From Collinsella aerofaciens (lineage in GTDB: Bacteria > Actinomycetota > Coriobacteriia > Coriobacteriales > Coriobacteriaceae): a stretch of 21,967 nt of DNA. The notes under the pieces are model-generated. The model saw only the letters and a program-made list of their open reading frames with translations. It was not told the DNA's origin and ran no database searches. Shown piece after piece: positions 11,625 through 20,116 of the stretch (position 1 is its first letter; the number at the start of each line of letters is the position of its first letter). Both the position numbers and the translations under genes were made by a program. The stretch is from contig NZ_JAQLFP010000036.1 of NCBI RefSeq assembly GCF_028207065.1, positions 1 to 21,967 of the forward strand. Direction: 5' to 3'.

Positions 11625-13014
11625 ACTCCTCGGCATGTGCCCCATCAAGCTCATAGAACTTGGTGGATGCCGGCAGGAACATCAGGTCGACGTCGCCGAT
11701 CGGGCCCGAACGGTTCTTGGCCACGACGATACGCGTAACGCCCTCGTCGGGTCGATCGTCGCGCGAGGCTTCGGCCTCGTCGGCGGAGCGGTCCAAGAAC
11801 ATAACGATATCGGCGTCCTGCTCGATGGAGCCCGATTCACGAAGGTCGGAAAGCTGCGGGCGCTTGCCGGTACGGGATTCGACCTGACGCGAGAGCTGCG
11901 ACAGCGCGATGAGCGGGATCTTGAGCTCCTTGGCCATGATCTTCAGACCACGCGACATCTCGGAGACCTCGACGGTACGGCTCTCGGAGCGGCGTCCCGG
12001 CGGAGGACTCACCAGCTGCAGGTAGTCCAGGATGATGATGGCCTTCTCCTTGTTGTGGAGCATGCGGCGGCTCTTGGCGCGAATTTCGGTCACTGTGGTG
12101 CCGGGCGTATCGTCAATCAGAATATCGAGCTTGGACAAGGTCTGCGTGGCCTCGTTGATATTGGCCCACTGCTCGGGGCTAATGCGGCCCATGCGGAAGT
12201 CACTGATCGAAATCATGGCGTAGGCGCAAATCAGACGCTGGGCAATTTCCTTGCCCGACATCTCCAGAGAGAAGAAGCCGACGGTATAACCGGCGGCGGC
12301 GGCGTTGAGCGCCAGGTTCAGGGCGAACGACGTCTTACCCACAGCAGGGCGGGCGCCGATGATGATGAGCTGGCCCTCGCGAAAACCCATGAGCATGCGG
12401 TCGAGCGACGGGAAGCCCGTGGGCACGCCCGCAGCCTGGCCGCCGGCCTGGCACACTTCCTCGGCCTCGTTATAGGCCTCGACCATAAACTCGGTCAGCG
12501 TCTTGTAGCTCGACTTGACCTCGCGCGCCGTGACCTTGAGCAACTTGCTCTCGGCCAGCTCCACGACCTCTTTGGTGTCGGTGGGGGCGTTGTATGCCAG
12601 CGCGTTGATCTCGTTGGTGGCGCCGATCAGCTCACGCAGCATCGAATCGCGGCGAACGATAGCGGCATGGTGCTGCCAGTTGACGAGCGACAGGGTCTGA
12701 CCCATCAACTCCAAAATGTACGCTTCGCCGCCCACGGCATCGAGCTTGTTGATGCTTCGCAGGTAATCGATCAGCGAGATGGAGTCGATGGGAATGCGGC
12801 TGTTGTACATATCGACCATCGCGGTATAGATGGTCTTATGAATGGGCCGGTAGAAGTCATCGGGCTGCAGCTCGACCTGGGCCTCTTCGACTACCTCGGG
12901 CGATAGCAGCATGGCGGCCAGTACATTGGCCTCTGCATCTTGGTTTTGGGGGAGACCCAACTTGGAACCACGGTCCTCGACCGTCAACCCGGTCTCCCTA
13001 TCGTCATATGCCAT
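11623..13014 (-). CDS. dnaB: Replicative DNA helicase DnaB
   Basis: DnaB is the hexameric 5'-3' helicase of the replication fork. The 463-residue protein has the N-terminal primase-interacting domain (about 20-125, starting LPQNQDAEANVLAAML), a linker, and the RecA-like motor domain (about 190-455). Motifs include Walker A GARPAVGKTS (220-229), Walker B IIILDYLQL (326-334) and the arginine-finger region KNRSGPIG (433-440). No intein interrupts the gene. Three in-frame ATGs crowd the start; the one at 13014 is chosen because GAGG lies 6 bases upstream of it. The gene follows the rpsF-ssb-rpsR-rplI operon, a common neighbour in Gram-positive bacteria, but a strong terminator separates them. The 150-base upstream region holds a short palindrome but no clear promoter. 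Confidence 0.97.
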   Translation of the reverse strand: MAYDDRETGLTVEDRGSKLGLPQNQDAEANVLAAMLLSPEVVEEAQVELQPDDFYRPIHKTIYTAMVDMYNSRIPIDSISLIDYLRSINKLDAVGGEAYILELMGQTLSLVNWQHHAAIVRRDSMLRELIGATNEINALAYNAPTDTKEVVELAESKLLKVTAREVKSSYKTLTEFMVEAYNEAEEVCQAGGQAAGVPTGFPSLDRMLMGFREGQLIIIGARPAVGKTSFALNLALNAAAAGYTVGFFSLEMSGKEIAQRLICAYAMISISDFRMGRISPEQWANINEATQTLSKLDILIDDTPGTTVTEIRAKSRRMLHNKEKAIIILDYLQLVSPPPGRRSESRTVEVSEMSRGLKIMAKELKIPLIALSQLSRQVESRTGKRPQLSDLRESGSIEQDADIVMFLDRSADEAEASRDDRPDEGVTRIVVAKNRSGPIGDVDLMFLPASTKFYELDGAHAEE

Positions 13015-13115
13015 GAGCATCCTCATTCATATCGCTTGCGAGCATCCATAGTATCAGTCACAGTCCCAAAACGGGCCGCGCCCCGGCAATCATCACCGGA
13101 CGAAACGGATGAACG

Positions 13116-13131
13116 GTCCTGTATATAGGAC
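13116..13131. repeat. Short palindrome upstream of dnaB
   Basis: GTCCT-GTATAT-AGGAC is a symmetrical sequence about 100 bases before the dnaB start, between it and the rplI terminator. It could be an operator half-site pair for a dimeric regulator or chance. No promoter hexamers are clearly linked to it. Confidence 0.35.
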
Positions 13132-13170
13132 TTCGACGCAACGTTCACCATGACACTCACTCAGCGCAAA

Positions 13171-13206
13171 AAACAAAAGGGCGCCCTGGTTTCCCAGAGC
13201 GCCCTT
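13171..13206 (-). terminator. Terminator of the rpsF-ssb-rpsR-rplI operon
   Basis: Minus strand AAGGGCGC-t-CTGG, a GAAA loop, then CCAG-g-GCGCCCTT, followed by TTGTTTTTTG. The 12-bp stem has a single mismatch. It begins 33 bases after the rplI stop. Confidence 0.93.
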
Positions 13207-13238
13207 CTTAGAACAAGATTGTTGCGTTGCAGCAAATG

Positions 13239-13778
13239 CTACTCGGCAGCAGCCTCAGTCTCGACCTCGGCGGTCTCGGCCTCGGCGACCTCAGCGGCCT
13301 CCTCGACCTCAGCCTCGGCAGCGAGCTCCTCGGCGGTAACGCCGACGAGAACGACAACCTCGGCCTTGATCTCGCGGTACAGCGAGATGGCAACGGTGTG
13401 GGCACCGGCAACCTTGATGGGCTTACCGAGCTCGACGCGCTTGCGGTCGATGTCCATGCCGAGCTGAGCCTTGATGGCGTCAGCGATCATAGCGGCGGTA
13501 ACGGAGCCAAAGAGGATGCCCTCGTCGCCGACCTTGACGTCAACGGTGACCGTCTTGCCCTCGAAGGCAGCCTTGGTCTCGTTGGCGGTAGCCAGACGGA
13601 CGGCCTCGCGCTTGGCGATGTTGTTGCGACGCTCGTCAAGCTGCTTGAGGTTGCCCTTGGTGGCGGCAACAGCGAGCTTCTTGGGGAACAGGAAGTTCTC
13701 AGCGTAACCCTGAGCGACCTCTACGACGTCACCCTCGCCGCCCTTGCCCTTGATCTCATCGAGAAGAATAACCTTCAT
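13239..13778 (-). CDS. rplI: 50S ribosomal protein L9
   Basis: L9 binds 23S rRNA near the base of the L1 stalk. The N-terminal RNA-binding domain starts MKVILLDEIKGKGGEGDVV, followed by the long connecting helix (about 40-75) and the C-terminal domain to about residue 147. The 179-residue protein then carries a tail of about 30 residues made almost only of Ala, Glu and Val (148-179), which is longer than usual L9 (about 148-150 residues) and likely disordered or helical. AGAAGGGAG lies 7 bases before the ATG. It is the last gene of the rpsF operon, 15 bases after rpsR. Confidence 0.97.
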   Translation of the reverse strand: MKVILLDEIKGKGGEGDVVEVAQGYAENFLFPKKLAVAATKGNLKQLDERRNNIAKREAVRLATANETKAAFEGKTVTVDVKVGDEGILFGSVTAAMIADAIKAQLGMDIDRKRVELGKPIKVAGAHTVAISLYREIKAEVVVLVGVTAEELAAEAEVEEAAEVAEAETAEVETEAAAE

Positions 13779-13793
13779 GATGCGTCTCCCTTC

Positions 13794-14060
13794 TTAGCCG
13801 CGGTCGCGGTTGCCACGAGAGGAAACCACGGGGACGGTGTACGGCAGGAGAGCCATCTCGCGGGCGCGCTTGATGGCGTTGGCGATGTCATGCTGATGCT
13901 GCGTGCAAGCGCCAGTGACGCGACGGGGCTTGATCTTGCCACGGTCGGTCATGTACTTACGGAGAAGCTGAGTGTCCTTATAGTCGATGAACTCAGTGTT
14001 CTCCTTGCAGAACTGGCAGTACTTACGACGCGGCTGACGTGCAGAAAAATCATTAGCCAT
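13794..14060 (-). CDS. rpsR: 30S ribosomal protein S18
   Basis: S18 binds the central domain of 16S rRNA together with S6. The 88-residue protein matches the family: basic N terminus, KYCQFCKEN with the cysteine pair Cys15 and Cys18, [19 protein letters not shown], and the [18 protein letters not shown] helix that supplies a further Cys and His. The cysteines mark it as the zinc-binding (C+) form; actinobacteria often also have a cysteine-free paralogue, which is not in this window. The start at 14060 is used, with AAAGGT 8 bases upstream; an upstream ATG at 14111 would add 17 unrelated residues. It lies between ssb and rplI. Confidence 0.97.
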   Translation of the reverse strand: MANDFSARQPRRKYCQFCKENTEFIDYKDTQLLRKYMTDRGKIKPRRVTGACTQHQHDIANAIKRAREMALLPYTVPVVSSRGNRDRG

Positions 14061-14132
14061 GTCAAAATACCTTTCATTTGGCAACTTCGGCGAACCGAAG
14101 CCGCCTCTCACTCAAAAATAGGTGAACAACCC

Positions 14133-14585
14133 TTAGAACGGGATGTCCTCATCGTAGACGTCGACCGCGGGCGGCGTGGCCACCGGTGCGGCAGGACGTG
14201 CTGCGGGCGCGGGAGCTGCGGGGGCGTAACCGCCCTGATCGTAGCCACCCTGGCCACCACGGGAGCTCATAAACTCGATCTCATCGACGATGACTTCAAG
14301 CTTGCTCCGGCGCTGGCCGTCGCGCTCCCAAGAGCTGTAGCGCAGCTTGCCCTCGATCGCGACCTTGTTTCCCTTTGCCAGGAAACGGCTCACGGCCTCG
14401 GCGCGGGTGCCGAACATAGTGCAGTCGACAAAGTTGGGATAGTCCTCCCACTCGCCAGTCTGCGCGTTGCGGCGACGATCGTTCACGGCGACGCCAAAGG
14501 ACAGAACCTGGGTTCCGCCGGCAGTGGCGCGCAGCTCGGGATCGCGGGTGAGGTTACCGGTGATGTTCACTCGATTGATGCTCAT
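14133..14585 (-). CDS. ssb: Single-stranded DNA-binding protein
   Basis: SSB coats single-stranded DNA in replication and repair. The 150-residue protein has the OB-fold (about 1-108) beginning SINRVNITGNLTRDPELR, then a Gly, Pro and Ala-rich flexible linker, and ends in the acidic tip DEDIPF (145-150) that docks partner enzymes. The ATG at 14585 has AGAGGAAG upstream. Its position between rpsF and rpsR is the classical arrangement, which marks it as the main chromosomal SSB. Confidence 0.98.
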   Translation of the reverse strand: MSINRVNITGNLTRDPELRATAGGTQVLSFGVAVNDRRRNAQTGEWEDYPNFVDCTMFGTRAEAVSRFLAKGNKVAIEGKLRYSSWERDGQRRSKLEVIVDEIEFMSSRGGQGGYDQGGYAPAAPAPAARPAAPVATPPAVDVYDEDIPF

Positions 14586-14633
14586 AACTCACTACTTCCT
14601 CTTGGGGCACAAGCCCAGTCCAAAACGACAGTC

Positions 14634-14927
14634 TTACTCCTGGTCGTCGCGACGGACGATCATGTGGCGGACCACAGCGTCGGTGATGCGCAGGACGCGA
14701 TCAAGCTCGGCGATCTGGGTAGGATCTGCGTGGAAGTTGATGAGGGTGTAGTCACCATCGGTGAGGTCGTTGATCTCGTAGGCGAGCTTGCGCTTGCCCC
14801 ACTCGTCAACGGAGTCGACCTTGCCAGCGCCCTCAGCGATCGTGGTATCGATACGCTTCATAACAGCGAGACGAGTCTCGGGGTCGAGCGACGGGTCAAC
14901 AAAGAACAGCAGTTCATAAGCCTTCAT
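14634..14927 (-). CDS. rpsF: 30S ribosomal protein S6
   Basis: S6 pairs with S18 on the 30S platform. The 97-residue protein begins MKAYELLFFVDPSLDPE and shows the ferredoxin-like fold pattern with KRKLAYEINDLTDGDYTLINFHA. The ATG at 14927 has a perfect AGGAGGTGA 4 bases upstream; an earlier ATG at 14948 would disrupt this. It is the first gene of the operon, with a promoter candidate and a stem-loop in its leader. Confidence 0.97.
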   Translation of the reverse strand: MKAYELLFFVDPSLDPETRLAVMKRIDTTIAEGAGKVDSVDEWGKRKLAYEINDLTDGDYTLINFHADPTQIAELDRVLRITDAVVRHMIVRRDDQE

Positions 14928-14953
14928 ATTGTCACCTCCTCTGGGCAAATGTG

Positions 14954-14982
14954 GCTTCAGGTCGTGAAGGTGCGCCTGAAGC
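14954..14982 (-). promoter_or_regulatory. Stem-loop in the rpsF leader
   Basis: GCTTCAGG (14975-14982) and CCTGAAGC (14954-14961) on the minus strand form an 8-bp perfect stem with a 13-base loop, between the promoter candidate and the rpsF ribosome binding site. S6:S18-binding leader motifs are known in several phyla. The signature CCG of that motif is not obvious here, so this role is only a possibility. Confidence 0.45.
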
Positions 14983-14998
14983 AGGAAAAGACTTGGTA

Positions 14999-15027
14999 AT
15001 AATATCTTTCAACCTCCTAGGCTGCAA
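14999..15027 (-). promoter_or_regulatory. Candidate rpsF operon promoter
   Basis: TTGCAG (15022-15027) and TATTAT (14999-15004) stand 17 bases apart on the minus strand. The -10 box matches 5 of 6 positions and the -35 box 3 of 6. A GCTGCA/TGCAGC inverted repeat (15021-15038) overlaps the -35 box and might be an operator. Confidence 0.5.
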
Positions 15028-15038
15028 GAATATGCAGC

Positions 15039-15388
15039 TACAACCTCATGACCTCCACATATGCCCATACTCACACGACGTTTCATGCGCATTCCAACCA
15101 AATGCTGACCAAAAGCTTGACGGATCTGTTGACAAGATACGGTGCCGTGGGGACAAGCTGAGCCAAGCCGCAGGTCAACGGGCACAAGGCTGTGGTCGCA
15201 AAATGCATACCAGTGGCCCACAGCACCACCCAAAGATTTTTAAATTCATTGCCAAGTCGCTTATGAATACCCTTTTTTGAACAATTGAGTTGATCAACCA
15301 CGCTGGTCGGAAGCCGTTTTTTGGCACCTCAAGCCCCACTGCAGCGCCAAGCACGGCCAAGCGTTTTAAAAAATGCCAACTTTTCTGT
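15039..15388. other. Gene-free stretch between the rpsF and tRNA-Ser promoters
   Basis: No convincing coding region or RNA family was found here. Open frames are short, lack good ribosome binding sites and show no family motifs. Visible structure is limited to a GCTGTGG/CCACAGC inverted repeat (15189-15195 and 15218-15224) and a 10-base palindrome GTTGATCAAC (15289-15298). Base composition is more AT-rich than in the neighbouring genes. Confidence 0.5.
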
Positions 15389-15416
15389 TTGCACTTTGCG
15401 ATTCCTCGTGTATACT
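15389..15416 (+). promoter_or_regulatory. Candidate promoter of tRNA-Ser(GGA)
   Basis: TTGCAC (15389-15394) and TATACT (15411-15416) stand 16 bases apart. The predicted start point is about 8-10 bases before the tRNA gene, which suits a stable RNA promoter. Confidence 0.6.
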
Positions 15417-15432
15417 GACTTTCGCATTTAAC

Positions 15433-15523
15433 GGAGAGTTGTCCGAGTGGCCGAAGGAGCACGATTGGAAATCGTGTAGGCGTCAAAAGCGTCTCCAGGG
15501 TTCAAATCCCTGACTCTCCGCCA
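15433..15523 (+). tRNA. tRNA-Ser (anticodon GGA)
   Basis: The cloverleaf is clear: acceptor GGAGAGT pairs with ACTCTCC, followed by G and an encoded CCA. The anticodon arm CACGA-TTGGAAA-TCGTG carries GGA at 15467-15469. A long variable arm, as expected for serine tRNA, precedes the T-arm CAGGGTTCAAATCCCTG. A terminator follows. Confidence 0.97.
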
Positions 15524-15531
15524 GTTAATTC

Positions 15532-15562
15532 CAAAGCAGGCCTTCGAGCCTGCTTTGTTTTT
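15532..15562 (+). terminator. Terminator after tRNA-Ser(GGA)
   Basis: CAAAGCAGGC, loop CTTCGA, then GCCTGCTTTG followed by TTTTTA. The 10-bp perfect stem and T-run lie between the two serine tRNAs, so some transcripts reach the second gene only by read-through. Confidence 0.9.
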
Positions 15563-15571
15563 ACCCCACGC

Positions 15572-15662
15572 GGAGGGGTGGCAGAGTGGTTGAATGCGGC
15601 GGTCTCGAAAACCGTTTGGCCTGTATAAGGTCACGAGGGTTCGAATCCCTCCTCCTCCGCCA
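15572..15662 (+). tRNA. tRNA-Ser (anticodon CGA)
   Basis: Acceptor GGAGGGG pairs with CTCCTCC (one G-T pair), followed by G and CCA. The anticodon loop CTCGAAA carries CGA at 15606-15608, reading UCG. The variable arm is long and the T-arm is GAGGG-TTCGAAT-CCCTC. Its last 25 bases (15637-15661) recur inverted at 15727-15751. Confidence 0.97.
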
Positions 15663-15673
15663 TTTTGGTTGAG

Positions 15674-15702
15674 AAAGCTCCCGAAAACGGGGGCTTTTTT
15701 GT
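15674..15702 (+). terminator. Terminator after tRNA-Ser(CGA)
   Basis: AAAGC-T-CCCG, loop AAAA, CGGG-G-GCTTT, followed by TTTGTTT. It stands 11 bases after the CCA end. Confidence 0.9.
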
Positions 15703-15726
15703 TTAGAGTCCCTTACAAGCAAATAC

Positions 15727-15887
15727 GGCGGAGGAGGAGGGATTCGAACCCGCCAGGGCGCGGAGCGTAAAGAAAACGCGCCACTGGCGCGTTTTTAGCG
15801 CAGCGCGGTCGGTGCAAGCCGACCGAATAAATTTTGAGCTCCGCTCAAAATTTGGACATCCCTCCTATTCAGCCACGTCCCCCATTG
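15727..15887 (-). other. Multi-hairpin element with a tRNA-Ser 3' end (tRNA-like remnant or repeat)
   Basis: On the minus strand the element starts GGGGGACGTGGCTGAATAGG, which resembles the 5' acceptor and D-arm of a serine tRNA. It ends with 25 bases identical to the 3' end of tRNA-Ser(CGA), including T-loop TTCGAAT. The two ends could pair at 6 of 7 acceptor positions. Between them, instead of an anticodon arm, lie three perfect hairpins: 15829-15853 (AAATTTTGAGC arms), 15806-15825 (CGGTCGG arms) and 15773-15795 (AAAACGCGCC arms). A further 9-bp pairing joins 15735-15743 to 15858-15866. No recognisable anticodon arm remains. It could be an interrupted tRNA pseudogene, a mobile palindromic repeat or a structured RNA. 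Confidence 0.65.
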
Positions 15888-15909
15888 CTTTCGATTGCAC
15901 CTTGAATCT

Positions 15910-15976
15910 CAAACATGTACGTCACCCTCCAAAACCGACATTTTTCGACATCTTTGGAGGCTGATGTACATGTTTG
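15910..15976. repeat. Long imperfect palindrome with paired CGACAT repeats in its loop
   Basis: The 24-base arms at 15910-15933 and 15953-15976 are complementary at 22 positions, beginning CAAACATGTAC and ending GTACATGTTTG. The 19-base loop contains CGACAT twice. No T-run follows on either strand. It may be a dispersed palindromic repeat or an operator region. The rest of the gene-free stretch to 16090 shows no other convincing feature beyond the ribosome binding site of the next gene. Confidence 0.75.
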
Positions 15977-16090
15977 GTACCCATGACCGTTCCCAGTCCC
16001 GACCGTTTACCGAGCAATAGGGTCACCACGCCCGCCAACCATGTACTATGTACGGGCATTGTCTAAACCCGCAACCAAAAGGACCCCATC

Positions 16091-16780
16091 TTGCCCGTCG
16101 TCGCCGCTATGACTGTTACTTCACACGCCTCGGATGCCATGGTCGCTATCCCATTTTGGCTCGAGATGTTCGCCGTTGTCGCGGCATCGATCTCGGGCGT
16201 GCTGGTCGCTCGCGAGCACAAGCTCGACCTGGTGGGCGCGGTCGCGCTCGCGGTGGTCTGCGGTCTGGGCGGCGGTCTCTTGCGCGACATGACGCTGCAG
16301 GTGGGCAACGTCTACATCCTCAACCAGCCGATGGCGCTCCCGCTTTCCATTGCCACGGCAGCCATCATCTACATTTTCCCGGCAATCGTCGACAAGCCCG
16401 AAAAACTCATTCCCCTGCTCGACATCATCTCAGTCGGCATCTATGCAGCAACCGGCGCGGACAAGGCGTTGGTGTACGGATTTGCGCCCGCCGTATGTAT
16501 CATGATGGGCTTCTTTACCGCCGTGGGCGGCGGCATGCTGCGCGACGGCTTTATGGGCGTGGTCCCGGGCATTTTCCAACGCACCAACTTCTATGCCATC
16601 GCGGCCATCGCCGGATCGGCAAGCTATGTAGCCCTCGTCATGAGCGGCCTCATGAGCAATGTTGCCGCGCTGGTCGTATGCGTTGTGGTGACCATGGGGC
16701 TGCGTTGGCTATCACTGCGCTTTGACATTAAAAGCCCTACCGAGGAAGATATCGCGCGCTTCTTGCACCGTAAAAAGTAA
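16091..16780 (+). CDS. TRIC/UPF0126-family membrane protein
   Basis: The 229-residue protein has about seven hydrophobic segments and two copies of the family's glycine-rich motif: GLGGGLLRDM (58-67) and AVGGGMLRD (144-152). This matches the duplicated three-helix layout of the UPF0126 (YadS/YicG) family, related to trimeric intracellular cation channels. Known bacterial members conduct monovalent cations, so a cation channel in the cytoplasmic membrane is likely but not shown here. The start is taken as a TTG at 16091, which has AAAGGA 7 bases upstream; the first ATG (16109) has no ribosome binding site. The gene stands alone on the plus strand after the repeat-rich stretch. A small AACC-GAGA-GGTT hairpin followed by CTTTT (16807-16823) may end the transcript. 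Confidence 0.88.
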   Translation: MPVVAAMTVTSHASDAMVAIPFWLEMFAVVAASISGVLVAREHKLDLVGAVALAVVCGLGGGLLRDMTLQVGNVYILNQPMALPLSIATAAIIYIFPAIVDKPEKLIPLLDIISVGIYAATGADKALVYGFAPAVCIMMGFFTAVGGGMLRDGFMGVVPGIFQRTNFYAIAAIAGSASYVALVMSGLMSNVAALVVCVVVTMGLRWLSLRFDIKSPTEEDIARFLHRKK

Positions 16781-16849
16781 ACAGCACGGCACGACCCTTC
16801 GAAATGCAACCGAGAGGTTCTTTTAGAGCGCCCACGCGTTGGGTACCCT

Positions 16850-16874
16850 GTTAGATACCTGTCGAGTATCTAAC
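16850..16874 (+). promoter_or_regulatory. Perfect 9-bp inverted repeat at the ribosome binding site of the bactofilin-like gene
   Basis: GTTAGATAC-CTGTCGA-GTATCTAAC is perfectly symmetrical and directly abuts the GAAGGA ribosome binding site (16875-16880). As DNA it has the form of an operator for a dimeric repressor; as RNA it would be a hairpin beside the site of translation start. No regulator gene is adjacent. Confidence 0.6.
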
Positions 16875-16886
16875 GAAGGATTCACT

Positions 16887-18032
16887 ATGCCTTGCAACCA
16901 AGTACCGTCGATCCGGCGCCACAAAGCGCAGGCCCGCATCACCATCCTATTCGCGCTGATTGCGCTCGCGCTCACCGCACTTCCCACGGTGTCGTTCGCC
17001 GGCACCGACACCGCGGGAAACGTGCTCGCAACCGAAGTTGACTCAACTCCGTCCGGTATCGAAGGCGACCTGTACTGGGCCGGCCAAAGTCTCAACCTAG
17101 ACGACGCCTCCATCGGCCGCGATATTATCGCGGCGGGTGAGAACCTGTCGATTCGCGATTGCACCGTAGGCGGCGCCGTTCGTCTGGCGGCACGCACCAT
17201 CGATATCGCCAAAACCGCAATCGATGGCAGCGTCACGGTGGCCGGCCAGCACGTCGTGCTCAACACCGGCAGCACCGCCAACTGTTTTTACGCGGCGGGC
17301 GAAACGGTCGCCCTGCGCGGCTCCGCCAAATCGGCGGCGCTTGCCGGCGACACCGTTACCATCGACGGCACCGTCGATGGCGATGTTGAAGTCTGGGCCG
17401 ACAAGCTCATCCTGGGTAAAAACGCCCGCATCACCGGCACGGTGAACGCCCACGTCTCACAGGACCCCGAGCGGGCCGAGGGCGCTCAGGTTGGAGCCCT
17501 CAAGATCGACCGGACCGAGAACGAGAACACCTCTACGGTCAACGACATGATCGGCGGCATCGTTGCCGCAGCGCTTTCCACCTGCTTTGTCGCTATCCTG
17601 CTTGAGCTTGTCTTTCCGCGCGCAACCGCCAGCGCCGCTGGCATGCTCCATCAGCATCCCATGCCGCTGTGGGTAAGTGGCCTTCTGGGCACGGTCGCCA
17701 TCGCTCCCGCCGTCCTGCTGCTTATCATCTCGATTGCAGGCCTGTCGCTCGCCGGAGCCCTCATGTGCAGCATCATCGGCATCGCTTTGGTCTCGGCGGC
17801 ATTTACGGGTACCGCGATCGCACGCATGGTCGGACACAACCAAAACCGCTTCGCCATGGCCGCCGCGGGCGGTATCGTCGCGGGCGCGCTCACGGCACTT
17901 CCTCTTATGGGCAACTTTGTCAGCGGCGTAGCCTTCGTCTTCACGCTCGGCTACGCCATCCAGATCATCTGGCACAACGCCCACCTCAAGCCGCAGCAGC
18001 CGGCTAACACGCCAGGCCTTCCCACCGCCTAA
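16887..18032 (+). CDS. Secreted bactofilin-like beta-helix protein with C-terminal membrane segments
   Basis: The 381-residue protein begins with a basic N terminus and a hydrophobic signal segment (about 18-36) with a possible cleavage after VSFA (38). Residues 58-190 form short repeats of the kind IGRDIIAAGENLSIRD and DGTVDGDVEVWADKL, the pattern of polymer-forming bactofilin (DUF583-like) beta-helices. Residues 220-365 hold about five membrane segments. The overall layout, exported beta-helix followed by membrane helices, is seen in other bacterial proteins of unknown role; it might organise envelope structure. The ATG at 16887 is used because GAAGGA stands 6 bases before it; an ATG at 16839 would add 16 residues and overlap the inverted repeat. 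It is a single-gene unit, convergent with typA. Confidence 0.85.
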   Translation: MPCNQVPSIRRHKAQARITILFALIALALTALPTVSFAGTDTAGNVLATEVDSTPSGIEGDLYWAGQSLNLDDASIGRDIIAAGENLSIRDCTVGGAVRLAARTIDIAKTAIDGSVTVAGQHVVLNTGSTANCFYAAGETVALRGSAKSAALAGDTVTIDGTVDGDVEVWADKLILGKNARITGTVNAHVSQDPERAEGAQVGALKIDRTENENTSTVNDMIGGIVAAALSTCFVAILLELVFPRATASAAGMLHQHPMPLWVSGLLGTVAIAPAVLLLIISIAGLSLAGALMCSIIGIALVSAAFTGTAIARMVGHNQNRFAMAAAGGIVAGALTALPLMGNFVSGVAFVFTLGYAIQIIWHNAHLKPQQPANTPGLPTA

Positions 18033-18039
18033 CCACCAA

Positions 18040-18072
18040 CCACCACAAAGGGGACAGGCACCTTTGTGGTGG
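18040..18072. repeat. REP-like hairpin between convergent genes
   Basis: CCACCACAAAGG and CCTTTGTGGTGG form a 12-bp perfect stem around GGACAGGCA, so the top of the hairpin reads AAAGGGGACAGGCACCTTT. It stands 7 bases after the bactofilin-like stop and has no T-run. It could stabilise or end the transcript, and the shape is typical of dispersed palindromic repeats. Confidence 0.75.
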
Positions 18073-18097
18073 CGTAGGCCGCATCAATCCCCATGCA

Positions 18098-18134
18098 CCA
18101 AAAAGGGCGCCGACCATTGCGGTCGACGCCCTTT
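18098..18134 (-). terminator. Terminator after typA
   Basis: Minus strand AAAGGGCG-t-CGAC, loop, GTCG-g-CGCCCTTT followed by TTGG. It begins 26 bases after the typA stop and faces the plus-strand gene. Confidence 0.92.
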
Positions 18135-18160
18135 CTCATTAAAGCTATAAAGCCCGGCGC

Positions 18161-19999
<1,839 letters not shown>

Positions 20000-20116
20000 G
20001 TAGTTCCCCTATCTTCTATCCATATACAAACGGCACGCGTATGCGGCCCGCCCAGCGATACAACGCTCAGCGGGAATATTGAGCCTTTTACCGAAAACTC
20101 GTTTATTTTAGCGATT

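Noticed and set aside
15009..15233. Short minus-strand frames of about 70 codons between rpsF and tRNA-Ser
   Set aside because: No ribosome binding site, no family motif, and overlap with the probable rpsF promoter region.
15289..15298. Palindrome GTTGATCAAC as an operator
   Set aside because: A 10-base palindrome in an AT-rich stretch is weak evidence, and no promoter or gene start is tied to it.
15637..15751. The tRNA-Ser 3' end and its copy as attachment sites of an integrated element
   Set aside because: The copies are inverted, not direct, only about 90 bases apart, and there is no integrase gene.
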